The position numbers were made by a program, and so were the translations under genes. Source: Diatrype stigma (taxonomy: Eukaryota; Ascomycota; Sordariomycetes; Xylariales; Diatrypaceae). Taken from it: a stretch of DNA of 64,000 bases. Shown here piece after piece: positions 33,969 to 46,599 of this stretch. The stretch is taken from NCBI GenBank assembly GCA_022225965.2, contig JAKJXP020000054.1:1-64000 (forward strand), written 5' to 3'. The notes beneath the pieces were generated by a model. It was not told the DNA's origin and made no database searches. It was given only the letters and a program-made list of their open reading frames with translations. Numbering within the stretch: the first letter of the stretch is position 1; each line of letters opens with the position of its first letter.

Positions 33969-34498
33969 TCATACACTTTCGTTCTTTACTAACGTCGTAA
34001 CGGTATCCTCGATCTGCTTATCTGATAATCCTGTTCGTTTTTGCGATCTGTCAGCTATGAAAGCGCCTGCCAGGCCGAACCATCAAGAATAAGGATAGGG
34101 GCTGCTGGTGGTTGGCTTACCTTCCAACGACTGACTCGTCTCCCTTCCGAACTCTGGCGACATACGGATCCAGTTAGCCAGCCAGCCATGCTACCTACAC
34201 ATGCTTAGACACGCATCAAGACAGAATAAGGACGAACCGTATCGGGCGTAGACCTTGGGCAGGACCCCCTGCGCTTCGCGGATCAGGATAGGCGTGTGCG
34301 GGTTGTTCTTCTTCATCGTGGGGTAGGCTCTCGTGAGGAACGTCCTGTATTTGCCGCAAAGCAAATCCTTAGCAAGCTTCTTGAGCAGTCCTGGGAATGA
34401 ATGGAAACCCACCTCGTAGCAGCGCTGCCCTCGCCGGTGTGGCAGAACAGGAAGCGGACCTCCTTGAGGGACTTGACGAAGGCGTACTTGGCCGACAT
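33969..34498 (-). CDS. NADH:ubiquinone oxidoreductase subunit NDUFA2 (B8/10.5 kDa)
   Basis: Four minus-strand exons are 34413-34498, 34238-34344, 34121-34153 and 33969-34030, giving 95 residues. Exon 3 is only 33 nt. The product reads MSAKYAFVKSLKEVRFLFC, TGEGSAATR, TFLTRAYPTMKKNNPHTPIL, IREAQGVLPKVYARY, EFGRETSQSLEG and LSDKQIEDTVTTLV. This is the thioredoxin-fold accessory subunit of mitochondrial complex I, and its length is typical. All junctions restore conserved family residues, which supports the tiny exon. The promoter lies between the start and the AT-rich island, whose edge is only about 600 bp away. Confidence 0.95.
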
Positions 34499-34530
34499 GG
34501 CGGATAGGTAGAGTTGCGGAGCCTCGTCGT

Positions 34531-34572
34531 CGATTGTCGATTGTCGATTGGCGATTGGCGATTGGCGATTGG
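34531..34572. repeat. Six tandem 7-mers (CGATTGT/CGATTGG)
   Basis: Six consecutive 7-base units, two of CGATTGT and four of CGATTGG, start 33 bases upstream of the NDUFA2 start codon. They probably lie within its 5' leader or core promoter. On the gene's own strand the units read CCAATCG, so each contains a CCAAT box core. Confidence 0.9.
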
Positions 34573-35525
34573 GAGGCGAGCGCTGCAACACAAGACTTGG
34601 CTGGTGTCTGGTGTCTGGTGTCGCTTTGTCGTCGCTTGTCGTCGCTGCTGTCGTTGTAGTTGTACTTGATGATCTCTGGTTATTCCGTACCAGTTATTTA
34701 GTGCCAGTTATTTATGAGCTCTTAGTTATTGATTCAGCCTTAAGCTGGACGGACCTTCAAGGTTCCCCGAATTGGAGATCGAACGGGATTGGGCCAATGG
34801 AAACGAGGCCGTTCTGATTGGCTGCATAAGAGCAATTGTGTATCATGTCATCCCGCCTTATGAGCTTATCCAAATCATGCATATACATACATCCCTTGTA
34901 TGTACGTAACTACAGGTTGTACGAAGTACGTACAGGTCATCATCACCTGGGCAGTCCTGGGCAGTCCTAACGACACGTCCCAACTTTCCAGAACGGGAAA
35001 CGGCGCCACTACCGGACGAACCAGGGTGCTTGCTTGTTATCTCAGAAACAGACGTTTTTCTGGGCCAGCTGCGCTGCGCGCAGCCCCATATCATTTGACC
35101 AATGATTTTGCTAATAAACTTTAACGGTAATTTTAATGTAATTTAAACTAACCCTAGCATTTCCCGTATATATTGAAATACGTACCTATAAAAGGGCCCA
35201 AAAAAAACGTTTAAAACCGCGATTAAAAAAATCCCTAAATAACGCAAAAAGTTAAGTATAAATAAAATTATGTTATTTATTTATTACGCAATTTTTTAGC
35301 CATTACGTATCGTAAAATTAAGCCAAATAAATACTAAAAATGAAAATTAAATAACGATTCGAAAAATACCACTTTAATATTTTTACGGCTAATATATATT
35401 AAATTCCTATTCGCCCGTCGAAAAAAATAACTTACGCGAAAAAATCGACGATTAAATACCCCTTTTACGTTTTTATAAGAAATGTTTTTATTATTATTAA
35501 ATTTTAAGAATCCGTTTTTTATTTA

Positions 35526-35690
35526 TATAAGAACAAACTTTAAATGAAAAGACGATAATGATTCTTTTAGGAAAAATTAGCTAATGCTACAGCTAGAGAT
35601 AACTATTAAGACAATAATGAAAACAGGCTATCTGTTTTCTAATTAAAGACATTCTTTAGTTAAAAAATACGACTGAATCTTTTTGTAATA
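35526..35690 (-). repeat. 3' LTR of the gypsy element
   Basis: Matches 44867-45031 at equal length (165 bp), with differences that appear to be almost all transitions. It is preceded on the minus strand by the polypurine tract. Confidence 0.85.
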
Positions 35691-35999
35691 ACTTGCCTTC
35701 CTTATGCGAAAAACGTTAACGTTCCGTTAATTGCTATTTATTGCTGCTTTATTAATTCCTTTTTAAATAAAAATCTTTTTACCGGAATAAAACTATTTAA
35801 TCCCATTAAAGAAAACGATTTCTTTCTTTTATTAGTCGGTATTTGCGTATTAAATATAGGCTATAGTTATAGCTTAATTAAAAACAAAAAGGTTGTAAAT
35901 TTTCGGTGCTATAATAATGGCTTGTTCGGTATTTATTGGGCGTATTGTATTTATTGGGCAAATATAAGCTCGGGCTTAAATAACGGCATAAATGATTAT

Positions 36000-37441
36000 G
36001 GCTATTTTAATAAAGATTATGGTAATGGTATAAACATTGTGTTTTTAAATAATTTTAGGGGTTTAATTAAAAACCGATAACCTTTTAACGATAACTTGGT
36101 AAAAGTTATTAATAAGTTTAACTGTTTTTGCATTTCGTTTATTTTAGTTATTAACATTGTAATTATATTAAAATTATTTATTATTATCTTAACTATTATT
36201 CCTATTGCCGTCGTATCGTCGTTTATTTATCGAATTAATATTTTATCGATTACGGTTAATAGGTTCGATTTTTTAATATACTTATTTAGCTCCGCCTTTT
36301 TAACGTATTCTTTTAAATTTTTCTTGGTTAGGTCGGATTTAATTATAAACTTTGGAGTTTTTTAAATAACGTTTTTAATTTTTCCGGTTAAGATATCGTT
36401 TAGTAACGTTTTAAGCTGTATTATTCGGACGTATAATTTAAGCTATCGATTCGTATATTTAACTTATTCGTCGAAAGCTTTTCTTAATGTTATAATATTC
36501 TGTTCGATTATGTTAATTATTCTTTTAATATTGGTATATTCGGGAATTTTTTCGATTAAATATAGATTTGTCTTATATAAGTCCTAAAGATTATCCGTAT
36601 TATTTATGTCGTTAATAATTTGTAAATATCTGTTTTTTAGTTTTTAATTAATTGTTTATATTTGAATAAGCGAATTTAGTTATATCGGCAAGTTTTATAA
36701 TGTTGGTATTTTAGGCTTAGGTATTAATGTCTTAAATTTAGGTATAGCCTTTTATAAGGTCTTGTTTTTGTTTTTAGGCTTTTTTTTCTTGCTTTATATA
36801 TCGATATATTCGGCGTAAATTATGTTATGGTTATTGCAGTATTTTTTTTAATAAACTGGAATGCGTTTTTTGTTTTTTGAAATAATATATTATTTAATGC
36901 CTGCTTATTAAAGCCGTAACAAAACTTTTTGCGGCTAATAATTAAACCCGTTGCCGTTTCCGTAAATTCTAAGTGCTTTTAAGATTTTTTGTATTGGTAG
37001 CTTTTTTTTGTGGTTTGCGTTATTCTTTTATTTATTCGCGTATTTTTTTTCGATAATTATCCTTAAGGTTTTTATAATGTTTTGCTATATTTTCGAATTT
37101 GCTGGCTGTATTTTTGGGTTAATTCGGCCCAATTCTTTAACTATATAGTCGAAATCCATATCGTTTGGTGGCATATATATTGTTAATATTTTCTTTTAAT
37201 AATCTTCCGTATTCGTAAATCCTTTTATTATTTTCGTATTTCCGTTAGGCATTTTTTTATATTTATTAAACGTCATTTCGTTTTTGATAAATAAAGCGAA
37301 TATAGGCTTTTTAAGCGCAGCCCATTTAATTTCGAATATTTTCGCTCGGTTTTTTATTTCGTTTGCAAGCAGCAAACTGGATCTTTCGTAAAAGAATTGC
37401 TTATTTAAGAAAGATTTTGCGTTTATGTTTGTATTTGCCAT
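36000..37441 (-). pseudogene. Unrecognised ORF downstream of the gypsy pol
   Basis: On the minus strand a frame begins at 37,441 (MANTNINAKSFLNKQFFYE) and stays open for 81 codons. It then continues with a handful of stops, reading IYMPPNDMDFDYIVKELGR and later lysine-rich helical stretches, to about 36,000. It lies between the chromodomain end of pol and the 3' LTR, on the same strand. Typical chromoviruses have no ORF here. It could be an added ORF3, a gag-like frame, or part of another element trapped before the LTR formed. I do not recognise the protein. Confidence 0.45.
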
Positions 37442-37759
37442 ATTACTGTTATGTTTACGATAATTGCGTAAGATAATTTGGTATTTTGTTAATATTGGTT
37501 TAATTATAACTTTATATATATATATAATTAGGTTATAAATAAAATAAGAAAAAATTACGCGCTTTTTGCGCTTAAATATATGTAGTTTTAATGTTATCCC
37601 GGAAACGGTAATTATTATATTAACGGTACATTTGGAATTTATACCTTTATGTTAATTTTTGGAATTACCTGTATTATTTTTTATTTGTTAGCTTTTATAG
37701 CCATCGATATATTTAGCGGAATAATATTTTTTGCTTTTAATTATAATTCGTCCATTATT

Positions 37760-40700
37760 ATTTTATATTTCCGGTCGAATTTATGAACCAGTTTTGCCGC
37801 GTTTTGCATAAATAATTGTCGGAAATATCATTCGTTCCATTATAATGCTTATTTTTTTTATTTTACGAAATATTCGATAATGGGTTTTCCTTATTTGTTA
37901 ATACGTCTTTTAAGTAATGTTTTTATTTCGTATAATATCCAGTTATCGTCGTTTTTTTTAATTATAACTTATCTTAGTAATGGCCGTTTTTGGTATTATG
38001 AATTCTTATAACCTGGTTTTTTATTAAAATATGCCATTAATATAATTTTATATATCTTTTAATATTTGGGAAAACTAAATTCGTATGTTAAATTTTTAAT
38101 TCTTTTGATTATTATTAAAAAATTAATTCGTTGTTTTAACCATTTCCTGGGCGGATTTCCTAATAGTTTATATTTTCCGTATAGCTTTAGGTATATTTCG
38201 TTTTTTACGTTAAATTTTAGTGGGGTATGCTTTTTGTTATATCGGAGCTTGCTGTTAATTGTTATAAAATCCATAATAACTTATGCGTTCCGTTAATATA
38301 ATTGTTTAACGATTTCGAAATCGATAAAATTTTGCGGTACCTTAAGAATAAATAATAAAAATAATGGCTTAAAACCGAATATAATTTCGTTTAATAACCG
38401 TTTTAGTATTTCCGATTTCGAATTATTTATATTATCCTATAACGTTAATATAATAACGACCTACGGTTTTTCGGATATCGTTATATAATATTTAATTGCG
38501 ATTTCGATGTTTTGGTTTCGTTTTTTTGTTTGGCCGTTTTTTTGGAAATAAAACGTTATAATAAAATTTAGCATTATTCCTATTCGTACAAAAATAATTT
38601 GCCAAAATTTAAACGTAAACTTTAGGTTTTTATTAAATATGGCCCGTTTTGGCAGTTCCTAGTCGTATAGTTGCAATGTTTTTAACGTAATTATAGCCCA
38701 TTTTTTTGCTATATAAATTAAATATCTTAAAATTAATATTGTTTTTTTAAAGAATTTGTAAATTATTACCATTAACGCGTTATATATTTCGTATTTTAGC
38801 ATTTTCCAAAAGATATTTACCGCTAATATTTCGAATAATTTAATAATGAAATCCTATAAAACGCAATAATATGGTATTAAATCCGAAATAATAGGTTTTA
38901 ATAAGTTAAGGGGCATGTTTCGGTTCGTTTTATTTTTAATATATTCGGGGCAAAACCGATAATAATTCTTAATTTTTCGTATAAAACTTCGGATATATAG
39001 CTTTTTCAAATTTTGCGCCATACGAATTGCACCAAAATAATGCTTTTAGTTATATATTATTTATAAAATATTTTTGCAATAGTTATTTGATATAACTAAA
39101 CGTTTAATTCCTTTAAAGGATACATTATAAAGCAAATCGTTTTTTATCGTAAAACGCATTTCTTTTATATTAAAAAACTTTAAATTTCGCAATTATTTAA
39201 GCTTTGCGTTTAATTCGTTTTGTTTTTTTTTTAATGCTTTAAATAATCGTTTTTCGATTTTAATTATTTCTTTATTTCTACGGTCCTTTAAGTATTAAAA
39301 TATTTTGGCTAATTTATTATTTTTTTTATATCCGTTTAATAATTTAATTTTAAAATCCGGAAACATGGCGAATTTTATATATATATAGCCAAATTCGTTA
39401 ATAATGTCGTTAAGCGTATTTTTCTTTTTTTCGGCCGTTTCCTTTTTATCGGCGGAAATATCTTTAGCCGATAATTTAAACAAAGCGTCCGGAATTAGGT
39501 TTGTTTTTCCGGAAATATATTTAACGTTTAATTTAAACTGCTTAAAATACGTTAACGTTATAATTAATTGCGGATTATTTTTAATTGCATTCATTAAATT
39601 GAAATTTCTTTATGTCATTATTTTTTTCGTAGCTTTATAATTCGTTAAAATAATTATGTCCTTTATATAAAATTATATTTAAGAACGCAGTTAACGACAT
39701 ATCCATATAAAACCGGTAACTTTAAGCTTTATAACTTCGTATTTGCGTTTTGCCTTTATTAATACTTTATTAAGATATAAAATAATTTCGATATCGTTTA
39801 AAAATATGGAATCTTTAATTTACGGCGTTTTTAAATGAAAAACCATAATTCCGAAACCTCGTTATTTAAAAGCGTCCAACTTAATAAACGTTTTTCGTTT
39901 TGGGTTTTAATAAATAAAGTATATTCTTTATTTTAAAGCATTTTATAACAATTGGAAATTTTCTTTTTCTGCTTTTATTGGTTTAAATTTTTTATTAAAT
40001 ATTTATATTTTTTTTTACGTTATTATAAACTTAAGCAATTTACCGGATTTCCTTTCTTTAATAAGTATGTTTATCTTTTTTTTTTGCAACGGTTTTGCTT
40101 TTTGCTGGTACCATGGTATATATTTTTTAAGCCAAGTAATTATTTCGATATATGTTTCGAAGTTTTTTAATATTTTTGGAAATTCGATTTTTGCAATAGC
40201 TTTAAGTTTTTTTTTATTAATGGCTATTCCGAATCCATTAATTTTAAGTCCTAGTAAACGTATAAAGTCGTATCCGTTAAAAGATTTCTTTGGATTTAAT
40301 AAAAATCCAATATTTTCGAATAGGAATAATATAATATTTAAATGTTACAAATGCTTATTTTTTAAGTTATTCGTTATCGTAATATTATTTATATATATTC
40401 GGTAAAAAGTTTTGTATTTATAAAATTTTTGGTTCATAAAACGTTAAGCGAACGGTAAACTATTTCGAAAGCCCATTAAAATTACGTTAAATATTTCGAA
40501 TCCTTTTGGTAATATAATAACCATTTTGTTGCAATATTTTGGATATATTAGTAATTAATAAAAAAATGCTAAAACGTCGAAAACTGTAATATATGCCTTT
40601 TTAAGTACAAATAATAAAATGTTTTCCTAGCATGGCATAAAATATACGTCGGGAATTACGATATCGTTTAAGGCCTTAAAATTAATTATCATTCTTTTTT

Positions 40701-41760
40701 TTTAATTTTGTTTATTATTTTCTAAATAATAAAAACGGAATAACCGAATAATATAAATTCTTTTATTCAGTTCAAACGTTTTGTTTTATGCATGCCATCG
40801 AATAACTTGTTTAGAAATTCTTTGTTTTTTTTGCTTAATCGATATAAACGTATACGGATGCTTTATTTCTGTTATTCTTTAACGAAATCCATACGTATTA
40901 TTTTTTTTTCCGGCATAAAAATAATTCCTTTGTTTCTTTAAATATCGAATTTCTTAAGTATATTACGAATTTTTTTTGTTAATAACTTATTTGCAGCCGA
41001 TATAATAATTCCGTTCTTCGTATAAATTTTAGGATTATCGTAAGACTTAATAAGGCTTGTAATATATTCGTATCGATAAGGCTTTATATAATTTTCCGAT
41101 AAATTGCTTAAACCGTTAATTGCTTTCTAAATATTTTATAAAGTGGCGTTTTTTAACGTAAATATATGTAATAATTCGTTTATTATCTTAATATTTTTTG
41201 TTATAAAAAAGCGAAATATTTCGTTTAAGCATTTTATTACAGCCGAGATTACCGTTTATATTGCTATAACTTTGGTTCAATTTGTATTCGTATAATAAAC
41301 GTTTTTTGCGTTAATAATTTAGTTAAAACGCGTATTACGGCATATAATAATGGACTCGTCCGTATAATTAAACATAAAAATAAGTTTCGATATATTTGTA
41401 TTAGCCATTGCATTTATAATACCGGGGAACGTTATTATAAATGTATAAATTCGCTTATTGCCGTATTCGTTCGTATTATTAAAACCGGCAAATTTAATTA
41501 GTACCGAAGTTATTATTTAAGGTAATATAATTGTATTAACTTTGGTTACGATTCGTTTTTTAATAAAGGATGTTTTCCGGATAATCTTAAATGTAAATCC
41601 GGACCTTTTATAAAAAAACAGCTTTATACGCTTTTTTATATAATTTATTATTGCGCCGTAATTGTTTAACCATGAATTTCCGAATAACAATTTAAATTCG
41701 AGGCTGTTATAAATTTACGTTTTAATTGGCAATTATAAAACAACCTAAATATTTCCTAAC
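37760..41760 (-). pseudogene. gypsy pol remnant: protease-RT-RNase H-integrase-chromodomain
   Basis: Minus-strand pieces in order: GNSWLNNYGAI-like protease end near 41,680, and a reverse transcriptase in which the catalytic Y-x-D-D reads YINNI at 40381-40395. RNase H ends in QFKLNVKYISGKTNLIPDAL at about 39,480-39,560. The integrase C-terminus reads YLKLYGKYKLLGNPPRKW (about 38,150-38,230) and TYEFSFP. A chromodomain at about 37,770-37,930 has YEIKTLLKRRINK, GKPIIEYFVK and WNE. Many in-frame stops interrupt each part, mostly TAA/TAG. Both catalytic Asp codons are changed by G-to-A on the coding strand, as RIP does. Chromodomains of this kind guide integration to heterochromatin in chromoviruses. 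Confidence 0.85.
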
Positions 41761-42249
41761 GTAACTGGCACTTTTATATTTCATTTTGTTTTTTCGATTA
41801 AAATAATTGGACCTTTAATACTTGTAATTATAACAGATTCGGCATATATTTTCGTTGCATTTGGGAAATGCTTTTTTAGTTATGTCTTGTTTATTATTTC
41901 GTTCGAAAAACCGGTATTCGCGTATTCGGACGTTATATATCCGAACGTATTAATACCGAATTTTAAATATGTATATTATGGACGTATAATATTTGTTTTG
42001 GATATTTTAGGTTTTGCAATTATTATATGCATTAAGAATGCGTTTTTTTTATCGGATAAGTTTATTAATTATAGGTTTATAACGTTTTCGTTTATGTTAT
42101 TATGGACTATTTGGAAATATTCGTTTTTTATTTTTTCGACGGTAAATAATTGGGGCTTTAATAATGGAAAAAATAAGGATTTATTTTTAAGGGCTAACTT
42201 AAAAACTGGCTTAATGGTACGGCATTTATTCGATATAACGTATTTTATG

Positions 42250-43500
42250 CATTCGTTACGAAACTAAAATTTCTTTCTGCATTTCTTATAAGTCCGTCGT
42301 TTTTATACCTGCTCGATTAATATTTTATTTTGATTACTATTATTATTAGAAAAAGCAATATAAATAGAAGCGTTATTATTATTTACGAATTGTTCGTTAT
42401 TGTTATAATTTTTTAATATAAAATAGCTATTAATAATAAGTTGTTTTTCGGTAAATTTTTTAAAAGGGTTATTAATAATTACATAATATTCGTTATCGAA
42501 ATAAAACGTTTATATATTAATGTTTTAATCTGTTTTTATCCATTTATTCCATTAACGGTTATTTCCGAATTTAACATTTCGTTTACGTTTTCGGGCGTTT
42601 TTGCCGCGGAATTTTTTACGCAAATTGTTTTTATAATTGCCGCGGTATAAACGAAATCCTTTTCGTAAATCTAAGCCTTTGCCTTTGTTATTGCCGTTAT
42701 AATTGCCATAAAAGCTATTTTTTAATGACTTTATTGTAATACCGTTTTAATTGGCTTGGTTTCCGAAATACGAAAATGGGACTATCAGTAAAGGACGATT
42801 TGGCATTTCGATTTATTTATTGGCTCCGAATAGTCTTTGGTTAATGGATTTGTATTGTTCCTTTTCGAAATTAAAGGCGGAAATAAACGCCTGTGGCTGC
42901 ATTAATATTGCTTATTTATAAGAAATAAACTTGTTTTCGAAATATTAAAGCCAGTTATTAAAACGGAAATTAAATTCGGGAATAACAAATATTTGCCGCA
43001 ATTATGGGTAAATTGCGTTATAAACATAAGTTATTAGCTGCATAAACATTTCCATGCCTGCCGCTTTATAATATCTTATATGCTTTATTACTTATACGTA
43101 AACGGATACGTTAATATAAATATAATTAAAACTGTATTGGTCCTTTAATAAAAATAGCAATGCATTAGCTTCTTTAATTTTAAACCGTTGGATAATTTTA
43201 TTTAATAAAGCGTTTAAGTTTTCGAATAAAATCGTTTTTATATTTTAACTAATTTTTGCTGCTTATTAAACTTGGGCGTTTTTACGGAGCAATTAAGGAA
43301 AATCTTTAGTAATAATCTCGGTTTTATTCGAGTTTTAAGCATATTTACGAACTGCAGCTGTAAAAAGCTGCATATTACGCCAATAAATATCCGTATCGAT
43401 TTAGGCGAAATTATCCGTTTTAAAAAAAGGTTCAAAATTAGGATTTAAAAAACCGATATTTTGAAGCTTTCATTTACGGATGAAAAAATCCTTAAACTGA
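42250..43500 (-). pseudogene. Possible gypsy gag remnant
   Basis: Upstream of pol on the minus strand, a degraded frame reads through segments such as KIIQRFKIKEANALLFLL, AGMEMFMQLITYVYNAIYP and EFNFRFNNWLQYFENKFISY. The position between the 5' LTR side and protease fits gag, and the helix-rich character is consistent. No CCHC knuckle was recognised, so this is by position only. Confidence 0.4.
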
Positions 43501-44866
43501 TTGTTTTTAAAAAACTGAAAAGCTGTTTTAATAATGTCGATAAATTCTTTAAGGCCTAAATCCTTTAATTTATCGGGCAAAACGACAGTTCCATTTAAAC
43601 CTTAAATAGGGGCGTTAATTCCCGTAAGGGGACCTTTCGGATTCGAAGACCTATTAAAAAAGGATATTCCCGTATTTAAACCTAACGGTTTAGCCTTAGT
43701 ATTAGATATGTTTTCGTTGTTAAGGTTTAATAGATATATATTTAAAAATAAAAATATTAAAGGAATATAATGGGCTTTTTATTTTTAAAGGGCTTTTTAT
43801 TGTTATAAGGCTAATGTTACTTATTAATTTTTGTTTTGGAAATGTTTTAATTATAAGCGTCCGAATTTGTTTATAATGTTTTCGGTTAAATTATTTTAAT
43901 GTATTAAAATAAAAGTATTCCTAAAAAGGGTTTTTGGCGATGTATCTTGCAAATCGGAAGGTAGTTTTTTCTTTAATATTTTAAGGGTTCGCTTTGGGCT
44001 GTCGTTGTTTTGTTTTTTTTATTCTTAATTAACGTTACCAGCGGAAATGTTTTATATAGGGGCAAGGTTTGGGAACTTTTCGATAACGTACTTTTCGATT
44101 TTTAAGTAAGCCTGTTTAAATCTTTAATGGTTTATAATCCATTTTGCCGAATATTAAATAAATGGGGCAAAAAAGTTTCTAATAATTCGCTTAAGTTCTG
44201 ATAATAAAGGATAATTATATTTCAAAAATAACTTATAAATCTTAAATATAATGTTTTTTAATAATGGATTATGTTTAAAGTAATTTGGATAATCGATAAT
44301 GAAATTTGATATAACTATAAGGGTATTTTTTATTATAAATATGGGATAAATGCTAAAGTCGTAATATAAAACGACGACCTTAAAAGGGTGAATAATTAAT
44401 GAATAATCGAAATAACGTAAGATAAGGGTCTTTTTAATCGTTTTAATAAGAAGAAAATAAATCTAATGGTTTTAAGAATGGAACCGGTTAATATAAGGCC
44501 ATTTTCGATAATTTAAGTTGCTTTATAAATAACGACGCCTAAGGTAAGCAATTAAGTCTCGAAAAAAGATAAACAAAATGGGTATTAAAATAAACGTTTT
44601 TGTTTTCCGAAAACGAAAATAAAGACAGATAAATAAAAAAGGGTTATTGCGTTAATTAATTAATAACAAAAGGATAAATAAATGGGACTTAAAGGGCCTG
44701 ATCGGTTGGTTTTGGGGCCGGTATACGCCATTATAATTAATTAAGCTCGAAAAAAAACCACTAAGATTTGCAGCTTAATAATATAAGAACATAATATTGT
44801 TTTATATAAGTTAAAAGACCGGTATGGTATATGATTATGGTAGTATACGAGAAAATGCTATTAAGT

Positions 44867-45031
44867 TATAAGGACAAACTTTAAATAAAAAGACGATAAT
44901 GATTTTTTTAGGAAAAACTAGTTAATGCTATAGCTAAAGACAATTATTAAGACAATAATAAAGACAGGCCACTTGTTTTCTAGCTAGAGACATTCTTTAG
45001 TTGGAAGGTACGACTGAACCTTCCTATGATA
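44867..45031 (-). repeat. 5' LTR of the gypsy element
   Basis: The 165 bp partner of 35526-35690. On the minus strand it would open the element. Its original TG/CA ends now read TA/TA, as expected after RIP. Confidence 0.85.
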
Positions 45032-45279
45032 ACTTATATCTTTAGCGACGACAATATTTTTTAAAATAACGGCAATTCTTTTTTATAATTATATTCGGCA
45101 ATATTTATAAATAACTGGATTTAAATTGCTCGAAAACTCTTTAGGGCTATAATTAATTTATATCTTAATAATAAATTATAAAAAAATCCATTAAAAGCTT
45201 TATAATGCCATTTTTAAAAATTAACTTATAATTTTATAATATTTTATTTTAAATTTTAATAATTGTTCGAAATAACATT

Positions 45280-46337
45280 ATGGCGTTATTTTATAGCAAT
45301 TAATATTAAGCGTTAATCTTAGCCTGGATTAAATAATATAAACTTATTAATGGTTCTTTAAAAAAGCAAATCCGGACGGTTATTAATAAACTTAAAGAAT
45401 TTTAAAATATTGCTGGTAAATTTGAAAAAGTATTTTTAAAACGCTATAAATGGATTACCAAATATACGGCCGGACGAGAAAAAATGCAAAGAATTTTTAT
45501 TGCTATAATTATATAAGTTATAATTAATACAAAAAAGGCTAAAAATGGCCAGGTCGAAACTATTAAACGCCTGGTATACCTAAAAGCCGATATTGTTTTA
45601 ATTGCTGCAATTAATTATGGCAAAAGCGTTATTTTATAAGCTTTTATTGCTATTATTGGCTTAATTATTATTTAAATCGTATTTTTAACGAAGCTAAATA
45701 AAAGCTAGGCTAAATTTATATAAAAAAAAGTACTTAATTCGACTTTTATATTCGTTAATGCAAATACGCATTTTAAGATTAATTATACGGTTTTTAAATA
45801 TATAATTAAAACTAATTTTATATAGAAACCGTTTTTATAAAACGATATTAAAAAGGGCAAATATTCCCATATTCTTTTAAGCCCTAAATAACTTTTCCAT
45901 TTACGATTTAAGCAAATCCTAAAAAGCCTTGGCTTTTATAATGCCGTAAGGCTGTTTATAATCGATGAATTCCATATTATTAATAAATGGCATAGCTTTC
46001 GTAAGAACTTTACGTATTTATATACGGCAAGATCTTTTTTTCCGAATAGCCTTTTTTAATTCGGATATATAATTACTTTAAATCGGAATAATTAGGAGTA
46101 TATTTTATAGCACGCTAAATTCGACGCTAATATATACATTATTCGTATATCCGTTAACCGGCCCGAAGTTTTTCTTATTATTTAGCCCTTATTCCGAAGT
46201 TTAATTAGGGATTATAAACGATTAAAGTTTCTTTTAAAAAACGCCAACTTCCGGAAAGCTAAAGCAATTCCGAAAACGATAATTTATATAAATAATAAGC
46301 CATAATTATTCGCGGTTCGCTTTTATTTTATTAATTA
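45280..46337 (+). pseudogene. RecQ-like helicase, N-terminal half (split by the copia element)
   Basis: One plus-strand frame runs from about 45,280 to the insertion point without frameshift, but with about 20 TAA/TAG codons. Walker A reads AINYGKSVIL (GKS at 45619-45627). Walker B is D-E-F-H at 45964-45975 in FIIDEFHIINKWHSFRKNFTYL, followed by ARSFFPNSLF, HAKFDANIYIIRISVNRPEV, AIPKTIIYINNKP and VRFYFINY at the break. These are motifs I to IV of superfamily-2 RecQ-type helicases: ATP-dependent 3'-5' DNA unwinding. The upstream limit is uncertain. It may be a transposon-associated or repeated helicase rather than a host repair gene, since RIP requires repeated sequence. Confidence 0.72.
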
Positions 46338-46522
46338 TAATGGTTATATTCCAACGCGCTAATACGCGTTGCCATTATATAAACGAATTAGTTTTATATA
46401 ACTATAGGCTTCCGCCAGCAATTCCTTAAATAAACTTCTTTTTACCTTAAACACTTTAATATATAACCGTTTCATTCAATTATTATTTGCTTTCTTTAAT
46501 TATACGTACGTACCTATTAATA
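46338..46522 (+). repeat. 5' LTR of the copia element
   Basis: A 185 bp direct repeat of 52274-52458. Every difference I see between the two LTRs is a transition (C/T or G/A). Confidence 0.92.
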
Positions 46523-46599
46523 TTAATTAATATTGCTAAACATTAATAACACAAATTAGCAAAATAAAAGAATTACTATTACAATATTAAAGATATCGT

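Larger units (their letters stand above)
35526..45031 (-). mobile_element. Ty3/gypsy chromovirus LTR retrotransposon, RIP-inactivated
   Basis: Two direct repeats of 165 bp (35526-35690 and 44867-45031) bound a 9.5 kb element whose pol reads on the minus strand. Flanking 5-mers ATTTA (35521-35525) and ACTTA (45032-45036) are a plausible target duplication differing by one C/T transition. A purine-rich tract, AAGGAAGGCAAG on the minus strand, lies directly before the 3' LTR (35,691-35,703), as expected for a polypurine tract. Pol order is protease-RT-RNase H-integrase-chromodomain. Every domain carries multiple stops and catalytic changes, so the copy cannot be autonomous. Confidence 0.88.

Noticed and set aside
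41887..42267. 126-codon plus-strand frame in the island
   Set aside because: It lies antisense to the gypsy gag/pol region and is open by AT-rich chance and RIP bias; no family is recognised.
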